Below, in pieces: positions 32,419 to 40,922 of a DNA stretch of 64,000 bases. The stretch covers positions 4,898,001 through 4,962,000 of the forward strand of contig NZ_CP060412.1 in NCBI RefSeq assembly GCF_014297575.1, read 5' to 3'. Position 1 is the first letter of the stretch, and the number at the start of each line of letters is the position of its first letter. A program made the translations under genes and the position numbers. The DNA comes from Dyella telluris (GTDB lineage Bacteria; Pseudomonadota; Gammaproteobacteria; Xanthomonadales; Rhodanobacteraceae). The notes under the pieces are model-generated. The model had not been told where the DNA came from. It saw nothing but the letters and a program-made list of their open reading frames with translations, and made no database searches.

Positions 32419-33012
32419 TCAGGCCACCGGTTGCCACCGGTAATAGCGGTGATGGGCCAGCTGCAGGAGGTGACGGTCTTCCGGAGTGTCGCCGTAGGCG
32501 TAGATTTGCGGATAGCTGGCCAGGTCATAGGCCTCTGCGACGCGGCGCGACTTCTCCGCGTTCACGCACTGTTCGCCGCGATAGCGACCGGTCAGGCGCC
32601 CGCCCTGCGATTCAAGACGCGAACAGAGCCACTCCAGGCCGTGTTCGCGGCACCAATGGGAGAGATAGACATCCAGCGCACCGGACACCACCACGATGCG
32701 GTCGCCCTGCGCCTTGTGCCAGCGGATGCGCTCCAGTGCCTGTTCGCGCAGCACACCGGGAAGCTCGGTGCGCGCGAAATCGGCGCCCAGCGCGAACGCC
32801 TGCTCTTCGGGCAGGCCACGCAAGCCCGCGTGAACCGCGCAACGGCGCATGAAGTTCGGCGACACCCAGCCCAGCTTGTAGCCAAGCAGCAGCGGCGCCA
32901 GCAATGCACCGCCCCACACGATTCGCCGTGGCGACGCGGCAAACTCGATGAACGGCCGCATCATTTCGCGCGTGGTGATCGTTCCGTCAAAATCAAACAA
33001 GGCGAGATTCAT
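32419..33012 (-). CDS. HAD-IB family phosphatase
   Basis: A 197-residue cytoplasmic HAD hydrolase of subfamily IB, the group that includes phosphoserine phosphatase-like enzymes. Motif I is DFDGT with Asp7 and Asp9, motif II is VVSGALDVYL, and motif IV is near YAYGDTPEDRHLL. The cap region (about 20-90) is helical. It stands alone between a membrane gene and an AraC regulator. The substrate cannot be inferred. Confidence 0.88.
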   Translation of the reverse strand: MNLALFDFDGTITTREMMRPFIEFAASPRRIVWGGALLAPLLLGYKLGWVSPNFMRRCAVHAGLRGLPEEQAFALGADFARTELPGVLREQALERIRWHKAQGDRIVVVSGALDVYLSHWCREHGLEWLCSRLESQGGRLTGRYRGEQCVNAEKSRRVAEAYDLASYPQIYAYGDTPEDRHLLQLAHHRYYRWQPVA

Positions 33013-33082
33013 GACGCTCCCTGGCCGCCTGCCATGGCGGGCGCGGCATGATTGACGCCACCACCATGAGCGTCAAGTGGGC

Positions 33083-34021
33083 TCATGCCACGCTCTCGGC
33101 ATCCACCATGCGCAGTCGCGCCACATCACGCAACGGCGGCGCACCAAAGTTGCGGCTGTACTCGCGACTGAACTGCGAGGGGCTTTCGTAGCCCACGCGA
33201 TGCGCCGCGGTGGCGACGTCGCACTGGTCGGCCAGCAACAGGCGGCGCGCCTCCTGCAGGCGCAGCTGCTTCTGGTACTGCAGCGGACTCATGGCCGTGA
33301 TGGCGCGAAAGTGATGATGCAGCGACGAGGCACTCATGTTCACCCGCATGGCCAGCTCATCGATGCGCAGCGGCTCATCGTAGTGCTCGCGGAGCCAGTC
33401 GATGGCACGCGAAATCTGGTGGCTCTGGCTTCCTGAGGTGGCGATCTGCGCCAACCGGGAACCCTGCTCGCCCGTCAGCAGGCGATACAGCAACTCGCGC
33501 TCGATCAGCGGACCAAGCACGGCGAGGTCGCGCGGCGCTTCCAGCAGGCGCGCAAGGCGCAGCAGCGGATCCAGCAGGCCACCGTCGAGCGGACTGACGG
33601 ACAGTCCGGACGCTGAGGTCATCGTGGCGCGCTGTGGCGGTACCTCAGGCAGCAGCTCGCGGATGCGCTGCGCGTCCAGCCGGAAGGTCAGGCACAGGCA
33701 TGGCTCCTCGGCGGAGGCGCGCACCACCTGCGATGACACCGGCACGTCCACCGCCGTCACCAGATACGACGCCGGCTCATGCAGGAACGTCTGCTGCCCC
33801 AGCAGGATCTGCTTGGCGCCCTGCAGCGCAAGCCCTAGCCCAGGCCCGTACATGGCGCAGGTGGGCACGCCGGTCGAGTCGGCGCGGAACAGGGAAAGTG
33901 AGGGCCACGCTGTCGCGTGCACGCCCTCCTCGGGCGCCAATCGTTCAAGCCGTGCTGTCAATTCCTCGCGATCCTGCGCGATTCGCGCTGGAGAGAAGAA
34001 TGCGGAAGGTTTATCGATCAT
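33083..34021 (-). CDS. AraC-family regulator with AraC_N domain
   Basis: A 312-residue transcription regulator. The N-terminal ligand-binding part (about 25-165, with CAMYGPGLGLALQGAKQILL and YLVTAVDVPVSSQV) belongs to the AraC_N type (PF06719), and the C-terminal part (about 205-305) is the double helix-turn-helix with RIDELAMRVNMSASSLHHHF and VGYESPSQFSREYSRNFG. Members of this group are often divergent from an alcohol dehydrogenase or aldo-keto reductase gene that they activate, as here. A 21-bp-spaced direct repeat in the shared upstream region is its candidate binding site. Confidence 0.92.
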   Translation of the reverse strand: MIDKPSAFFSPARIAQDREELTARLERLAPEEGVHATAWPSLSLFRADSTGVPTCAMYGPGLGLALQGAKQILLGQQTFLHEPASYLVTAVDVPVSSQVVRASAEEPCLCLTFRLDAQRIRELLPEVPPQRATMTSASGLSVSPLDGGLLDPLLRLARLLEAPRDLAVLGPLIERELLYRLLTGEQGSRLAQIATSGSQSHQISRAIDWLREHYDEPLRIDELAMRVNMSASSLHHHFRAITAMSPLQYQKQLRLQEARRLLLADQCDVATAAHRVGYESPSQFSREYSRNFGAPPLRDVARLRMVDAESVA

Positions 34022-34096
34022 GGACTTGCCATCGATTTGTACAGCACGAGATTGCCCGTTCCTGCAGTCTTTGGCGAGCCCTTGGGGACAAGCCTT

Positions 34097-34129
34097 GCAG
34101 GATCAGGCAAGCATCTCGCAGGATCCGGC
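34097..34129. promoter_or_regulatory. Direct repeat, candidate AraC-type binding site
   Basis: GCAGGATCAGGC (34097-34108) is repeated as GCAGGATCCGGC (34118-34129), 11 of 12 bases identical, 21 bp apart. Two direct half-sites two helical turns apart is the usual arrangement for AraC-family activators. The second half-site ends 68 bp before the yahK-type start and the first starts 75 bp before the divergent AraC gene. Confidence 0.5.
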
Positions 34130-34197
34130 TACCCCGGCACTCCCTGTGACGGCCATACTTCGCCCCCTCGCTGTCCCGTCCCCCAAGGAGTCATCCC

Positions 34198-35247
34198 ATG
34201 ACGCTTCCTACCCGCAGCTATGCCGCACAGTCCGCCACCACGCCGCTGGCGCCGTTCCAGTTCGAACGCCGCGACCCGCGCTCCGACGATGTGGTGATCG
34301 ACATCCTTTACTGCGGCGTCTGCCACTCGGACATCCACCAGGCGCGCAACGAATGGGGCGGCAGCGTGTTCCCCATGGTGCCGGGCCATGAAATCGTCGG
34401 CCGCGTCAGCGCCGTCGGCAAAGACGTCACCCAGTTCAAGGTCGGCGACACCGTCGGCGTCGGCTGCCTGGTCGATTCGTGCCAGCACTGCGCGTCCTGC
34501 AACGCCGGCCTGGAGCAGTACTGCGAAGAAGGCGGCACCTGGACTTACAACGCCAAGGACCGCCGGGACGGCACCGCCACCCAGGGCGGCTACTCCGAGC
34601 GCATCGTGGTGTCGGACAAGTTCGTGGTGTCCATTTCCGAAAAGCTGGACCTGAAGGCGGCCGCACCGCTGCTGTGCGCCGGCATCACCACCTGGTCGCC
34701 GCTGCGCCACTGGAACGTCGGCAAGGGCAGCAAGGTGGCCGTGATCGGTCTGGGCGGCCTGGGCCACATGGGCCTGAAGTTCGCCAAGGCGATGGGCGCG
34801 GACGTCACCCTGTTCACCCGCTCGCCGGGCAAGGAAGAAGAAGCACGCCGCCTCGGTGCCGACCACGTGGTGCTGTCCACCGATGAGAAGCAGATGGCCG
34901 CCGTGGCGCGCCAGTTTGAATTCATCCTGGACACGGTGCCGAACCCGCACGACCTCAATCCTTACCTCAACACGCTCGCCCTCAACGGCACGCTGTGCCT
35001 GGTAGGCCAGCTGCAGCCGCTCGATCCGCCGGTGCAGGCCGCCTCGGTGGTGCTGGGCCGCCGCTCCATCGCGGGTTCGGCCATCGGCGGCATCGCCGAG
35101 ACGCAGGAAATGCTCGACTTCTGCGCTGAGCACAACATTGTCAGCGACATCGAAGTGATCAACATGCAGGACATCAACGCGGCCTACGAGCGCGTCGTCA
35201 AGAGCGACGTGCGCTACCGCTTCGTGATCGACATGGCGTCGCTGTAA
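34198..35247 (+). CDS. yahK: Zinc-dependent NADPH alcohol dehydrogenase, YahK-like
   Basis: Reduces aldehydes to alcohols, or the reverse; YahK of E. coli is a broad NADPH-dependent aldehyde reductase. The 349-residue protein has catalytic zinc ligands Cys39 and His64 (PGHE), four structural zinc cysteines in CQHCASCNAGLEQYC, and a Rossmann segment GLGGLGHMGLKFAKAMGA with TRSPGKEEEA, typical of the NADPH-binding cinnamyl-alcohol type. AAGGAG precedes the ATG. It is divergent from an AraC-type regulator and followed by a strong terminator. Confidence 0.92.
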   Translation: MTLPTRSYAAQSATTPLAPFQFERRDPRSDDVVIDILYCGVCHSDIHQARNEWGGSVFPMVPGHEIVGRVSAVGKDVTQFKVGDTVGVGCLVDSCQHCASCNAGLEQYCEEGGTWTYNAKDRRDGTATQGGYSERIVVSDKFVVSISEKLDLKAAAPLLCAGITTWSPLRHWNVGKGSKVAVIGLGGLGHMGLKFAKAMGADVTLFTRSPGKEEEARRLGADHVVLSTDEKQMAAVARQFEFILDTVPNPHDLNPYLNTLALNGTLCLVGQLQPLDPPVQAASVVLGRRSIAGSAIGGIAETQEMLDFCAEHNIVSDIEVINMQDINAAYERVVKSDVRYRFVIDMASL

Positions 35248-35261
35248 GCCACCAAAGAAAA

Positions 35262-35289
35262 CGGGCGGCCCATGGCCGCCCGCGTTTTT
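35262..35289. terminator. Bidirectional intrinsic terminator
   Basis: A 9-bp GC stem (CGGGCGGCC, 3-nt loop, complement) is followed on the plus strand by CGTTTTT and on the minus strand by TTTTCTTT, serving yahK and the convergent ClC gene. A second stem, AACCGGCC with its complement (35295-35317), overlaps the ClC stop and is followed by TTGTTTT on the plus strand. Confidence 0.85.
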
Positions 35290-35303
35290 CTCAGAACCGG
35301 CCC

Positions 35304-37157
35304 TTACACGGCCGGTTTTGTTTTGGCCCCAAGATGCCGGCTGGTCTCATGCGCTTCGCGCAGTCGACGCGCATGCGCCTTCAGCAGGTCCCCGCGCGTG
35401 ATGATGCCCACCATGCGGCGACCATCTTTTCCGACCACCACCAGACGCCCCACGTCCGCCTCGACCATATGATCAGCGGCCTCGCGCAGCGTGTGGTCTT
35501 CCCGCACCACGATGGGCGGACGGGCCAGCAACGACTGCACCGTAGCCTCGGCCGGCGTGCTCGCACGCAACAGGTCCCGGCGCGTCACCACGCCGAGCAG
35601 ATGGCCTTCGCCATCGAGCACCGGGAAACCCTGGTGCTTGGCCGGCGCCGTATCCGTGGCCAGCCATGCCTGCACCTCGCCTACGGTTTCGGCAGCACGC
35701 AGGCTGACCACCTCACGGCTGCAAGCGTCACCCACGGCAATGCGCTCAAGCCAGTCGGCCGCGTATTCGGCCGGCACGCGGACACCGCGACGGGCGATCT
35801 TCTCGGTCATGATGGTGTTGCGCATCATCAATCCCGAAACCAGGTAAGCCGCGGCGCAAGCACCCAGCAGCGGCAGCAGGCCATGCGGCTGTTGCGTGGT
35901 TTCAAAGGCAAACACCACCGAGGTGAGGAAGGCGCGCGAGGCACCGGCGAAAATCGCCGCCATGCACACCAGCGCAGCCACGCGCGGATCCACCTGCAAC
36001 CACGGCAGCCAGCTCACGCAGAGCAGGCCAAGCACGCCACCCAGGGCGCTGCCGATGGTGAACAGCGGCGCCAACGTACCGCCCGAGGTACCGCTGCCCA
36101 ATGCCACCGACCACGACAACAGCTTCATCAGGCACAACGCCAACATGCCGGTGAAGCCGATCTGGCCGGCAATGAGCGCACCGATATTGTTGTAGCCCAC
36201 GCCCAGCGTGGCCGGCATGAAGTAGCCCACCACACCCACCACGACACCGCCGATGGCGGGCCACCACATCCAGTGGATGGGCAATTTTTCGAAACCGTCT
36301 TCAATGGCGTAGGTGAGCTTGGTGATGCCCACGCTGGCCACGCCAGTGATGATGCCCATGACGATGTACGCCACCACGGCACTGAGCGCGGGCGTGGCGA
36401 CGGCGGGCATCGCGAACATCGGTTCGTTGCCTTCGAGCATGTAGCGCACGGCCGTACCCATGACGGCGGCCAGCGCAACGGGGATCAGCGAACGCGCACG
36501 GCGTTCGAACAACAGCAGTTCGATGGCCAGCAGCACGGACGAAATAGGCGCGGAGAACACCGCCGCCATACCGGCTGCAGCGCCAGCGGCAAGGAGTGTC
36601 TTGCGCTCATCCGCCGTCACGTGCAGCAGCTGCCCCACCAGCGAACCCAACGCGCCGCCGGTCGCGATGATCGGGCCTTCCGCACCGAACGGGCCGCCGG
36701 TACCGATGGCAATGGCCGACGACACCGGCTTCAGCCAGGTGATGCGCGGCGGGATCTTGCTTTCGTTGAGCAGCACCTGCTCCATTGCCTCGGGAATACC
36801 GTGGCCGCGGATGGCGCGCGAACCCCAGCGCGCCATGACGCCGACAACAAGGCCACCGATCACCGGCACCACGATGACCCACAAGCCCAGGTGATTGCCG
36901 GCGGGGCTGCTGAACTCCGTGCTGATGCGGCCGTAGAAAGCCAGGTTAGTCACCAGGCCGATCAACCCCGTCAGCAGGCGCGCCACCAGAGCCACCACCG
37001 AGCCCAGCACCATCGCCAGGAAACAGATCCACAGCACCCGGCGCCCCAGCGGCCGGAAACGGCGCGGCATATGGGCATCGGTAAGCGTCGGATCCAGCGA
37101 GGGGGCAAGCGGAAGCGCCGCACGTGAGTGCGGATCGGCAGGAAGATCGGGGTGCAT
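35304..37157 (-). CDS. ClC-family chloride channel/transporter with CBS pair
   Basis: A 617-residue membrane protein: ClC domain (about 38-440) followed by two CBS domains (about 480-600, with LLGVVTRRDLLRAS and MVGIITRGDLLKAH). The gating glutamate is kept, Glu160 in GAEGP. By eye, the central selectivity serine (GSGIP in E. coli) is His119 in GHGIP, and the position of the E. coli proton glutamate Glu203 is Leu214 in AIELLL, as in channel-type ClCs. Whether it is a channel or an antiporter is therefore open. CBS domains usually sense adenine nucleotides. Its end is bounded by a shared terminator. Confidence 0.92.
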   Translation of the reverse strand: MHPDLPADPHSRAALPLAPSLDPTLTDAHMPRRFRPLGRRVLWICFLAMVLGSVVALVARLLTGLIGLVTNLAFYGRISTEFSSPAGNHLGLWVIVVPVIGGLVVGVMARWGSRAIRGHGIPEAMEQVLLNESKIPPRITWLKPVSSAIAIGTGGPFGAEGPIIATGGALGSLVGQLLHVTADERKTLLAAGAAAGMAAVFSAPISSVLLAIELLLFERRARSLIPVALAAVMGTAVRYMLEGNEPMFAMPAVATPALSAVVAYIVMGIITGVASVGITKLTYAIEDGFEKLPIHWMWWPAIGGVVVGVVGYFMPATLGVGYNNIGALIAGQIGFTGMLALCLMKLLSWSVALGSGTSGGTLAPLFTIGSALGGVLGLLCVSWLPWLQVDPRVAALVCMAAIFAGASRAFLTSVVFAFETTQQPHGLLPLLGACAAAYLVSGLMMRNTIMTEKIARRGVRVPAEYAADWLERIAVGDACSREVVSLRAAETVGEVQAWLATDTAPAKHQGFPVLDGEGHLLGVVTRRDLLRASTPAEATVQSLLARPPIVVREDHTLREAADHMVEADVGRLVVVGKDGRRMVGIITRGDLLKAHARRLREAHETSRHLGAKTKPAV

Positions 37158-37242
37158 CGGGAGAGCCCGTGGAAGTGAACTTGAAAAGGTTACGCGGATA
37201 CGGGCTCAGTAGCTGGCTGGAAAATGAACGTAAGTTCTTGCG

Positions 37243-38031
37243 TCACTGGCCCAGCGGCGGCGCCTTGGGTGCGTTCCAGCCCAGCAGGTTGTAGACGTCG
37301 TAGCGCAGGATGCCCAGGTACTCGTGCAGCGTGGCGTCCATCACGAAGTAATTCCACGAATCCGGCGCGATTTCGCGACGCGTGTTGATCCAGTCGCCGG
37401 CCACCGGCTGCGGCACGATGCCGAAGTGCGCGAAGTACAACAGCGAACGGCGCAGGTGGATGCCCGAGGTGACCAGCACGACGTGCTGGGGCGCATACGA
37501 CGCCAGAATCGGACGGGTGAATTGCGCGTTCTGCCACGTGCTCATGCTGCGCGATTCCAGCGTGATGTCCGCCTCGGGAATGCCGAGCGCACGCAGGGCC
37601 CGGCCGTAGACCACGGCCTCCGGCTCGCCGTGATCCTGCGAGTCGCCACCACTGGCCACCAGATGGCATTCCTTGTTCGCCGCCTTGCAGGCGCTGTACA
37701 GCTGGGCCGCCTTCAACAGTCGCCCATCAACGAAGAACGAGGGCTGCAACGGCTGATCGCCTGCAACAGCGGTGCCCGCGCCGAGCACCACGATGGCGTT
37801 GCGCGGCGCCCAGGCAATGGCGGGCTCCACGTCATACGGGCCCTGCAGGCTTCGCGTGAGCAGACGCGGCAGCGCACCGCAGCCGATGCCGAAGAACAGC
37901 AGCACGCTCAGCGCCAGCACCGCGCGTGCCGCCTTTCGCCAGCGCCGGCGATGCAGCAACGCAGCCAACAACAGCAGCACAAGCAAGACGGTGAGCATGT
38001 GGATTCCCCACTCCATGGAAAGGCATGGCAT
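37243..38031 (-). CDS. YdcF-family (DUF218) envelope protein
   Basis: A 262-residue protein with one or two N-terminal membrane helices (about 8-60) and a DUF218 domain (about 75-240) with NAIVVLGAGTAV, HLVASGGDSQDHGEPEA, ITLESRSMSTWQNAQFT and VVLVTSGIHLRRSLLYF. Family members such as SanA, ElyC and YdcF affect envelope integrity; a nucleotide-like substrate has been proposed. ATG at 38031 has TAAGG 8 bp upstream, and ATG at 38016 is an alternative. A long inverted repeat covers the region just before the start and may control translation. Confidence 0.87.
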   Translation of the reverse strand: MPCLSMEWGIHMLTVLLVLLLLAALLHRRRWRKAARAVLALSVLLFFGIGCGALPRLLTRSLQGPYDVEPAIAWAPRNAIVVLGAGTAVAGDQPLQPSFFVDGRLLKAAQLYSACKAANKECHLVASGGDSQDHGEPEAVVYGRALRALGIPEADITLESRSMSTWQNAQFTRPILASYAPQHVVLVTSGIHLRRSLLYFAHFGIVPQPVAGDWINTRREIAPDSWNYFVMDATLHEYLGILRYDVYNLLGWNAPKAPPLGQ

Positions 38032-38040
38032 CTTAGGGCC

Positions 38041-38082
38041 TTACAGCATAACGAGGCGATAGCTCACAACCTCGTTCTGTAA
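38041..38082 (-). promoter_or_regulatory. Inverted repeat in the ydcF leader, possible RBS-covering hairpin
   Basis: TTACAG and AACGAGG are mirrored by CCTCGTT and CTGTAA, giving 13 base pairs with a 3-nt bulge and a 13-nt loop. On the ydcF strand the base of the stem, CTGTAA, runs into GG, so the stem holds part of the TAAGG ribosome-binding site 8 bp before the start codon. It could instead be a dimer operator in the divergent ydcF/esterase promoter region. Confidence 0.5.
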
Positions 38083-38144
38083 CAACCGATGGACACGCCG
38101 TCGATCCGACGAGCGAACGGCGGAACAGCCCAGGGAACCGGTTC

Positions 38145-39572
38145 ATGGCCACACTCGTTTTCGTGCACGGCTGGAGCGTGACCAACACCTCCACCTATGG
38201 CGCCCTGCCCGCGCAACTGCAGGCACAGGCCGCCGCGGCCGGCATCACACTGACCGTGGCCGACATCTGGCTTTCCGAGTACGTGAGTTTCGACGACGCC
38301 GTGACCATGGCCGACGTCGTACGCGCCTTCGACCGCGCCTTGCGCGACCTGCACCTGCGGGATGCCCGTTTCGCCTGCATCACCCACTCCACCGGTGGAC
38401 CGGTGGTGCGCGAGTGGCTGCGCGCGCAGCGCGAACTCCCGGGCGCCTTCAGCACCATCCGGCTCACTCACCTGATGATGCTGGCACCCGCCAATTTCGG
38501 CTCCGCCCTCGCCCAGCTGGGCAAGGGCGTACTCGGACGCCTCAAGGCATGGGCTGGGGGCGTGGAGCCAGGGCAGCGCATCCTGGACTGGCTGGAACTG
38601 GGCAGCAGCGAGTCGCTGGCGCTCAACCTCGACCATATCCACGGCAGCGATCCGGCGGAGCGCGAGCAGTTCCTGTTCGTGCTCACCGGCGACCGCCCGG
38701 ACCGTTCGCTTTACGACCACATCAACAGCTACACCGGCGAGGACGGCTCGGACGGCGTGGTGCGCATGGCCGCAGCCAACCTCAATGCGCGTCATGCCGT
38801 GCTCGCCCGCGAAAGTGGCGGCGACGGCACGCTCGCGCTCAACGTCACGCAGGCCCCGCGCACGGCATTCAAGCTGATTCCCGGCGCGTCGCATTCCGGT
38901 ACCGAGCAGGGCGTGATGGCCGCCGCACCACAGGCCACGGTCGATGCCTTGCTGCGCTGCATGCAGGTGCGCGACGGCAAGGGCTACCGACAACTGTGCG
39001 ATGCCTTCGATCAGGAGAACGCACTGCGCGATGCGGACCGCGTCGAACTGGAAACCGTCGGACCGTTTCCGGCACGCACGCATATCCATGATCCGCGCAG
39101 CATGCTGGTGATCCGTCTCGCCGATGAAGGCGGCGAACCGCTGGTCGGCGCGCGCCTGTTGTTCCAGGCCGGATCGCCACCGAACCCCGACTGGATGCCG
39201 CAGGGTTTCATGCTCGACCGCCAGGCCAACAGCCGTCAGGGACATGTCGTCACTTTCTTTTTCAACCATGCGCTGCTCGCCGGCGCACCGCGCGTCGTGC
39301 ATCCACTGACCCGGCGCGTGCTGCGTGCCGCGACGGAAGACCATCGCCCGTACAGTGCCACCATCGAACCGCGCGACCTGAAAGGTCTGGTGCATCACGC
39401 CATCGCCACCACGGCCAGCAGGGACGACCTGTTCCAGATCGTCGCACCCCACCAGACCACCGTGCTCGACGTGGTACTGCCCCGCCAGGTGCATGAAGGC
39501 GTGTTCCGCCTCACCCAGAAGCTCGCGCCGGAAGACTTCAGCCAGCCCATGGCCGGGCCGGTCATTCCGTGA
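38145..39572 (+). CDS. Lipase-like alpha/beta-hydrolase
   Basis: A 475-residue esterase or phospholipase with no signal peptide. The N-terminal half is the alpha/beta-hydrolase fold: LVFVHGWSV (oxyanion loop), nucleophile Ser82 in ITHSTGGPVVREW, probable Asp203 in GSDGVV and His250 in GASHSG. The C-terminal half (about 300-475) is beta-rich, with LVIRLADEGGEPLVGARLLF resembling an immunoglobulin-like or C2-like module. Lipases with C-terminal beta modules are often secreted or injected effectors, but no type VI genes are in this window. The substrate is unknown. Confidence 0.8.
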   Translation: MATLVFVHGWSVTNTSTYGALPAQLQAQAAAAGITLTVADIWLSEYVSFDDAVTMADVVRAFDRALRDLHLRDARFACITHSTGGPVVREWLRAQRELPGAFSTIRLTHLMMLAPANFGSALAQLGKGVLGRLKAWAGGVEPGQRILDWLELGSSESLALNLDHIHGSDPAEREQFLFVLTGDRPDRSLYDHINSYTGEDGSDGVVRMAAANLNARHAVLARESGGDGTLALNVTQAPRTAFKLIPGASHSGTEQGVMAAAPQATVDALLRCMQVRDGKGYRQLCDAFDQENALRDADRVELETVGPFPARTHIHDPRSMLVIRLADEGGEPLVGARLLFQAGSPPNPDWMPQGFMLDRQANSRQGHVVTFFFNHALLAGAPRVVHPLTRRVLRAATEDHRPYSATIEPRDLKGLVHHAIATTASRDDLFQIVAPHQTTVLDVVLPRQVHEGVFRLTQKLAPEDFSQPMAGPVIP

Positions 39573-39699
39573 GGGATCTGCCATCTGGCGTAGCTGACAC
39601 CCCGGGCCGTCCGTGACATAGTCGCAAATACTTGCGCCCGCAAAGGAAGTCGGGCGCCGCCGGCCATCTGGCCGGCCCACCAACGACAGGGAGAGCCCC

Positions 39700-40200
39700 A
39701 TGATGAAGCTGGTCTTGCTGGCCGTACTCGCCGGCCTGGCGTTCTGGCATTTCGACGTCAGCCGCCGCATGGACGACAACCAGATCCGCGCTGCCTACGA
39801 GGCCGATGCCGAAGCCATGCGACGGTTCGACGCCGACGCCCTGTGCGAGCGCATGACGGACGACTTCTCCGCCGAACAGGTCACCCGACAGGGCGACGAA
39901 AGCACACAACAGCACTTCGACAAACCGGGGTTGTGCGGGCACCTGCGGCAATCGGTGGACATGATGCAGCGACTCAGCGCGGCCACCGGTGGGCGCTATG
40001 CGCTGGAGATCGCCCAGGAAGTGAACGACATCGAGCTGTCGGCCGACCACAAGCAGGCCACCGTGCAGACCGTGTCCACCGTGCGGCTGGGCGGCATGAC
40101 CCTGGCGCGTGACCGCACCACCGAGCACCTGATCCGGCGCCATGGGCGCATCCTGAGCACGGGTGGCGAGTCGCGGGTATGGGCGTACTCCCCGCAGTGA
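39700..40200 (+). CDS. Small membrane-anchored protein of unknown function
   Basis: A 166-residue protein I do not recognise. An N-terminal hydrophobic segment (about 3-18) is a signal anchor or signal peptide. The rest is a soluble domain with IRAAYEADAEAMRRFDADALCERM and ATVQTVSTVRLGGMTLARDRT-like stretches (quoted in part), which suggests the cystatin/NTF2-like alpha-beta layout, with two cysteines that could pair. GGGAG precedes the ATG-ATG start. It follows the esterase after 127 bp and may or may not share its transcript. Confidence 0.7.
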   Translation: MMKLVLLAVLAGLAFWHFDVSRRMDDNQIRAAYEADAEAMRRFDADALCERMTDDFSAEQVTRQGDESTQQHFDKPGLCGHLRQSVDMMQRLSAATGGRYALEIAQEVNDIELSADHKQATVQTVSTVRLGGMTLARDRTTEHLIRRHGRILSTGGESRVWAYSPQ

Positions 40201-40367
40201 CTTGTCGTGAGGCCAGAGCCCAACCCCACTCACCGCCGCGACGCGTTACACCATCATGCACCTGCCGATGAACCCACGACGCCATGCCTACGCCTTCGCG
40301 GTCCGCTTCCGCCCCGACGCGCGCTGATGCTTACCGCCGGGGCCGCTTTGGCTTAACCTCGCCGCCC

Positions 40368-40922
40368 ATGGACGCCGCAGTGGACGACGACGCAACGTTG
40401 ATGCTTGCCTATGCACGAGGCGAACTGGCGGCGTTCGACACCTTGTATGCACGCCACCGTGGCGCGCTGTACCGGTTCCTGTTGCGCGCCGCCCGCGACC
40501 CGCAACTGGCGGAGGAGTTGTTCCAGGACACCTGGAGCCGCGTGATTGCCTCACGCACGCGCTACGCGCCGCAGGCGAAATTCACTACGTGGCTACTGCA
40601 GATCGCGCATAACCTGCTGATTGACCATTACCGCCGCAAGCGCCCCGTCGCCACCGGCGAAGAGGCCGAACGCGTATTCGAGCAGGCGGCGGCGCAGGAG
40701 CACGAACAGCCCGAGCACGTGCTGTCGGAATTCGAGCGCCGGCGCCGCTTGCAGGTGGCCATCGAACAACTGCCCGATGAGCAGCGCACCGCGGTACTGC
40801 TGCGACTGGAAAACGACCTGAGCGTGGAGGAAATCGCCGAAGTCACCGGCGTGGGGCGCGAAACCGCCAAATCCCGACTGCGCTATGCCATGAACCGTCT
40901 GCGCGAACAGTTGGCCGAATGA
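40368..40922 (+). CDS. ECF-type RNA polymerase sigma factor
   Basis: A 184-residue sigma-70 family factor with region 2 (about 10-80: DTLYARHRGALYRFLLRAA, LAEELFQDTWSRVI, TWLLQIAHNLLIDHYRR) and region 4 (about 120-180: QLPDEQRTAVLLRLENDLSVEEIAEVTG and VGRETAKSRLRYAMNRLRE, each quoted in part). The start at 40368 begins the conserved part. Its stop overlaps the next start as ATGA, so a partner anti-sigma-like protein is coupled to it. This is separate from the rpoE-type factor at the right end of the window; its regulon is unknown. Confidence 0.9.
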   Translation: MDAAVDDDATLMLAYARGELAAFDTLYARHRGALYRFLLRAARDPQLAEELFQDTWSRVIASRTRYAPQAKFTTWLLQIAHNLLIDHYRRKRPVATGEEAERVFEQAAAQEHEQPEHVLSEFERRRRLQVAIEQLPDEQRTAVLLRLENDLSVEEIAEVTGVGRETAKSRLRYAMNRLREQLAE

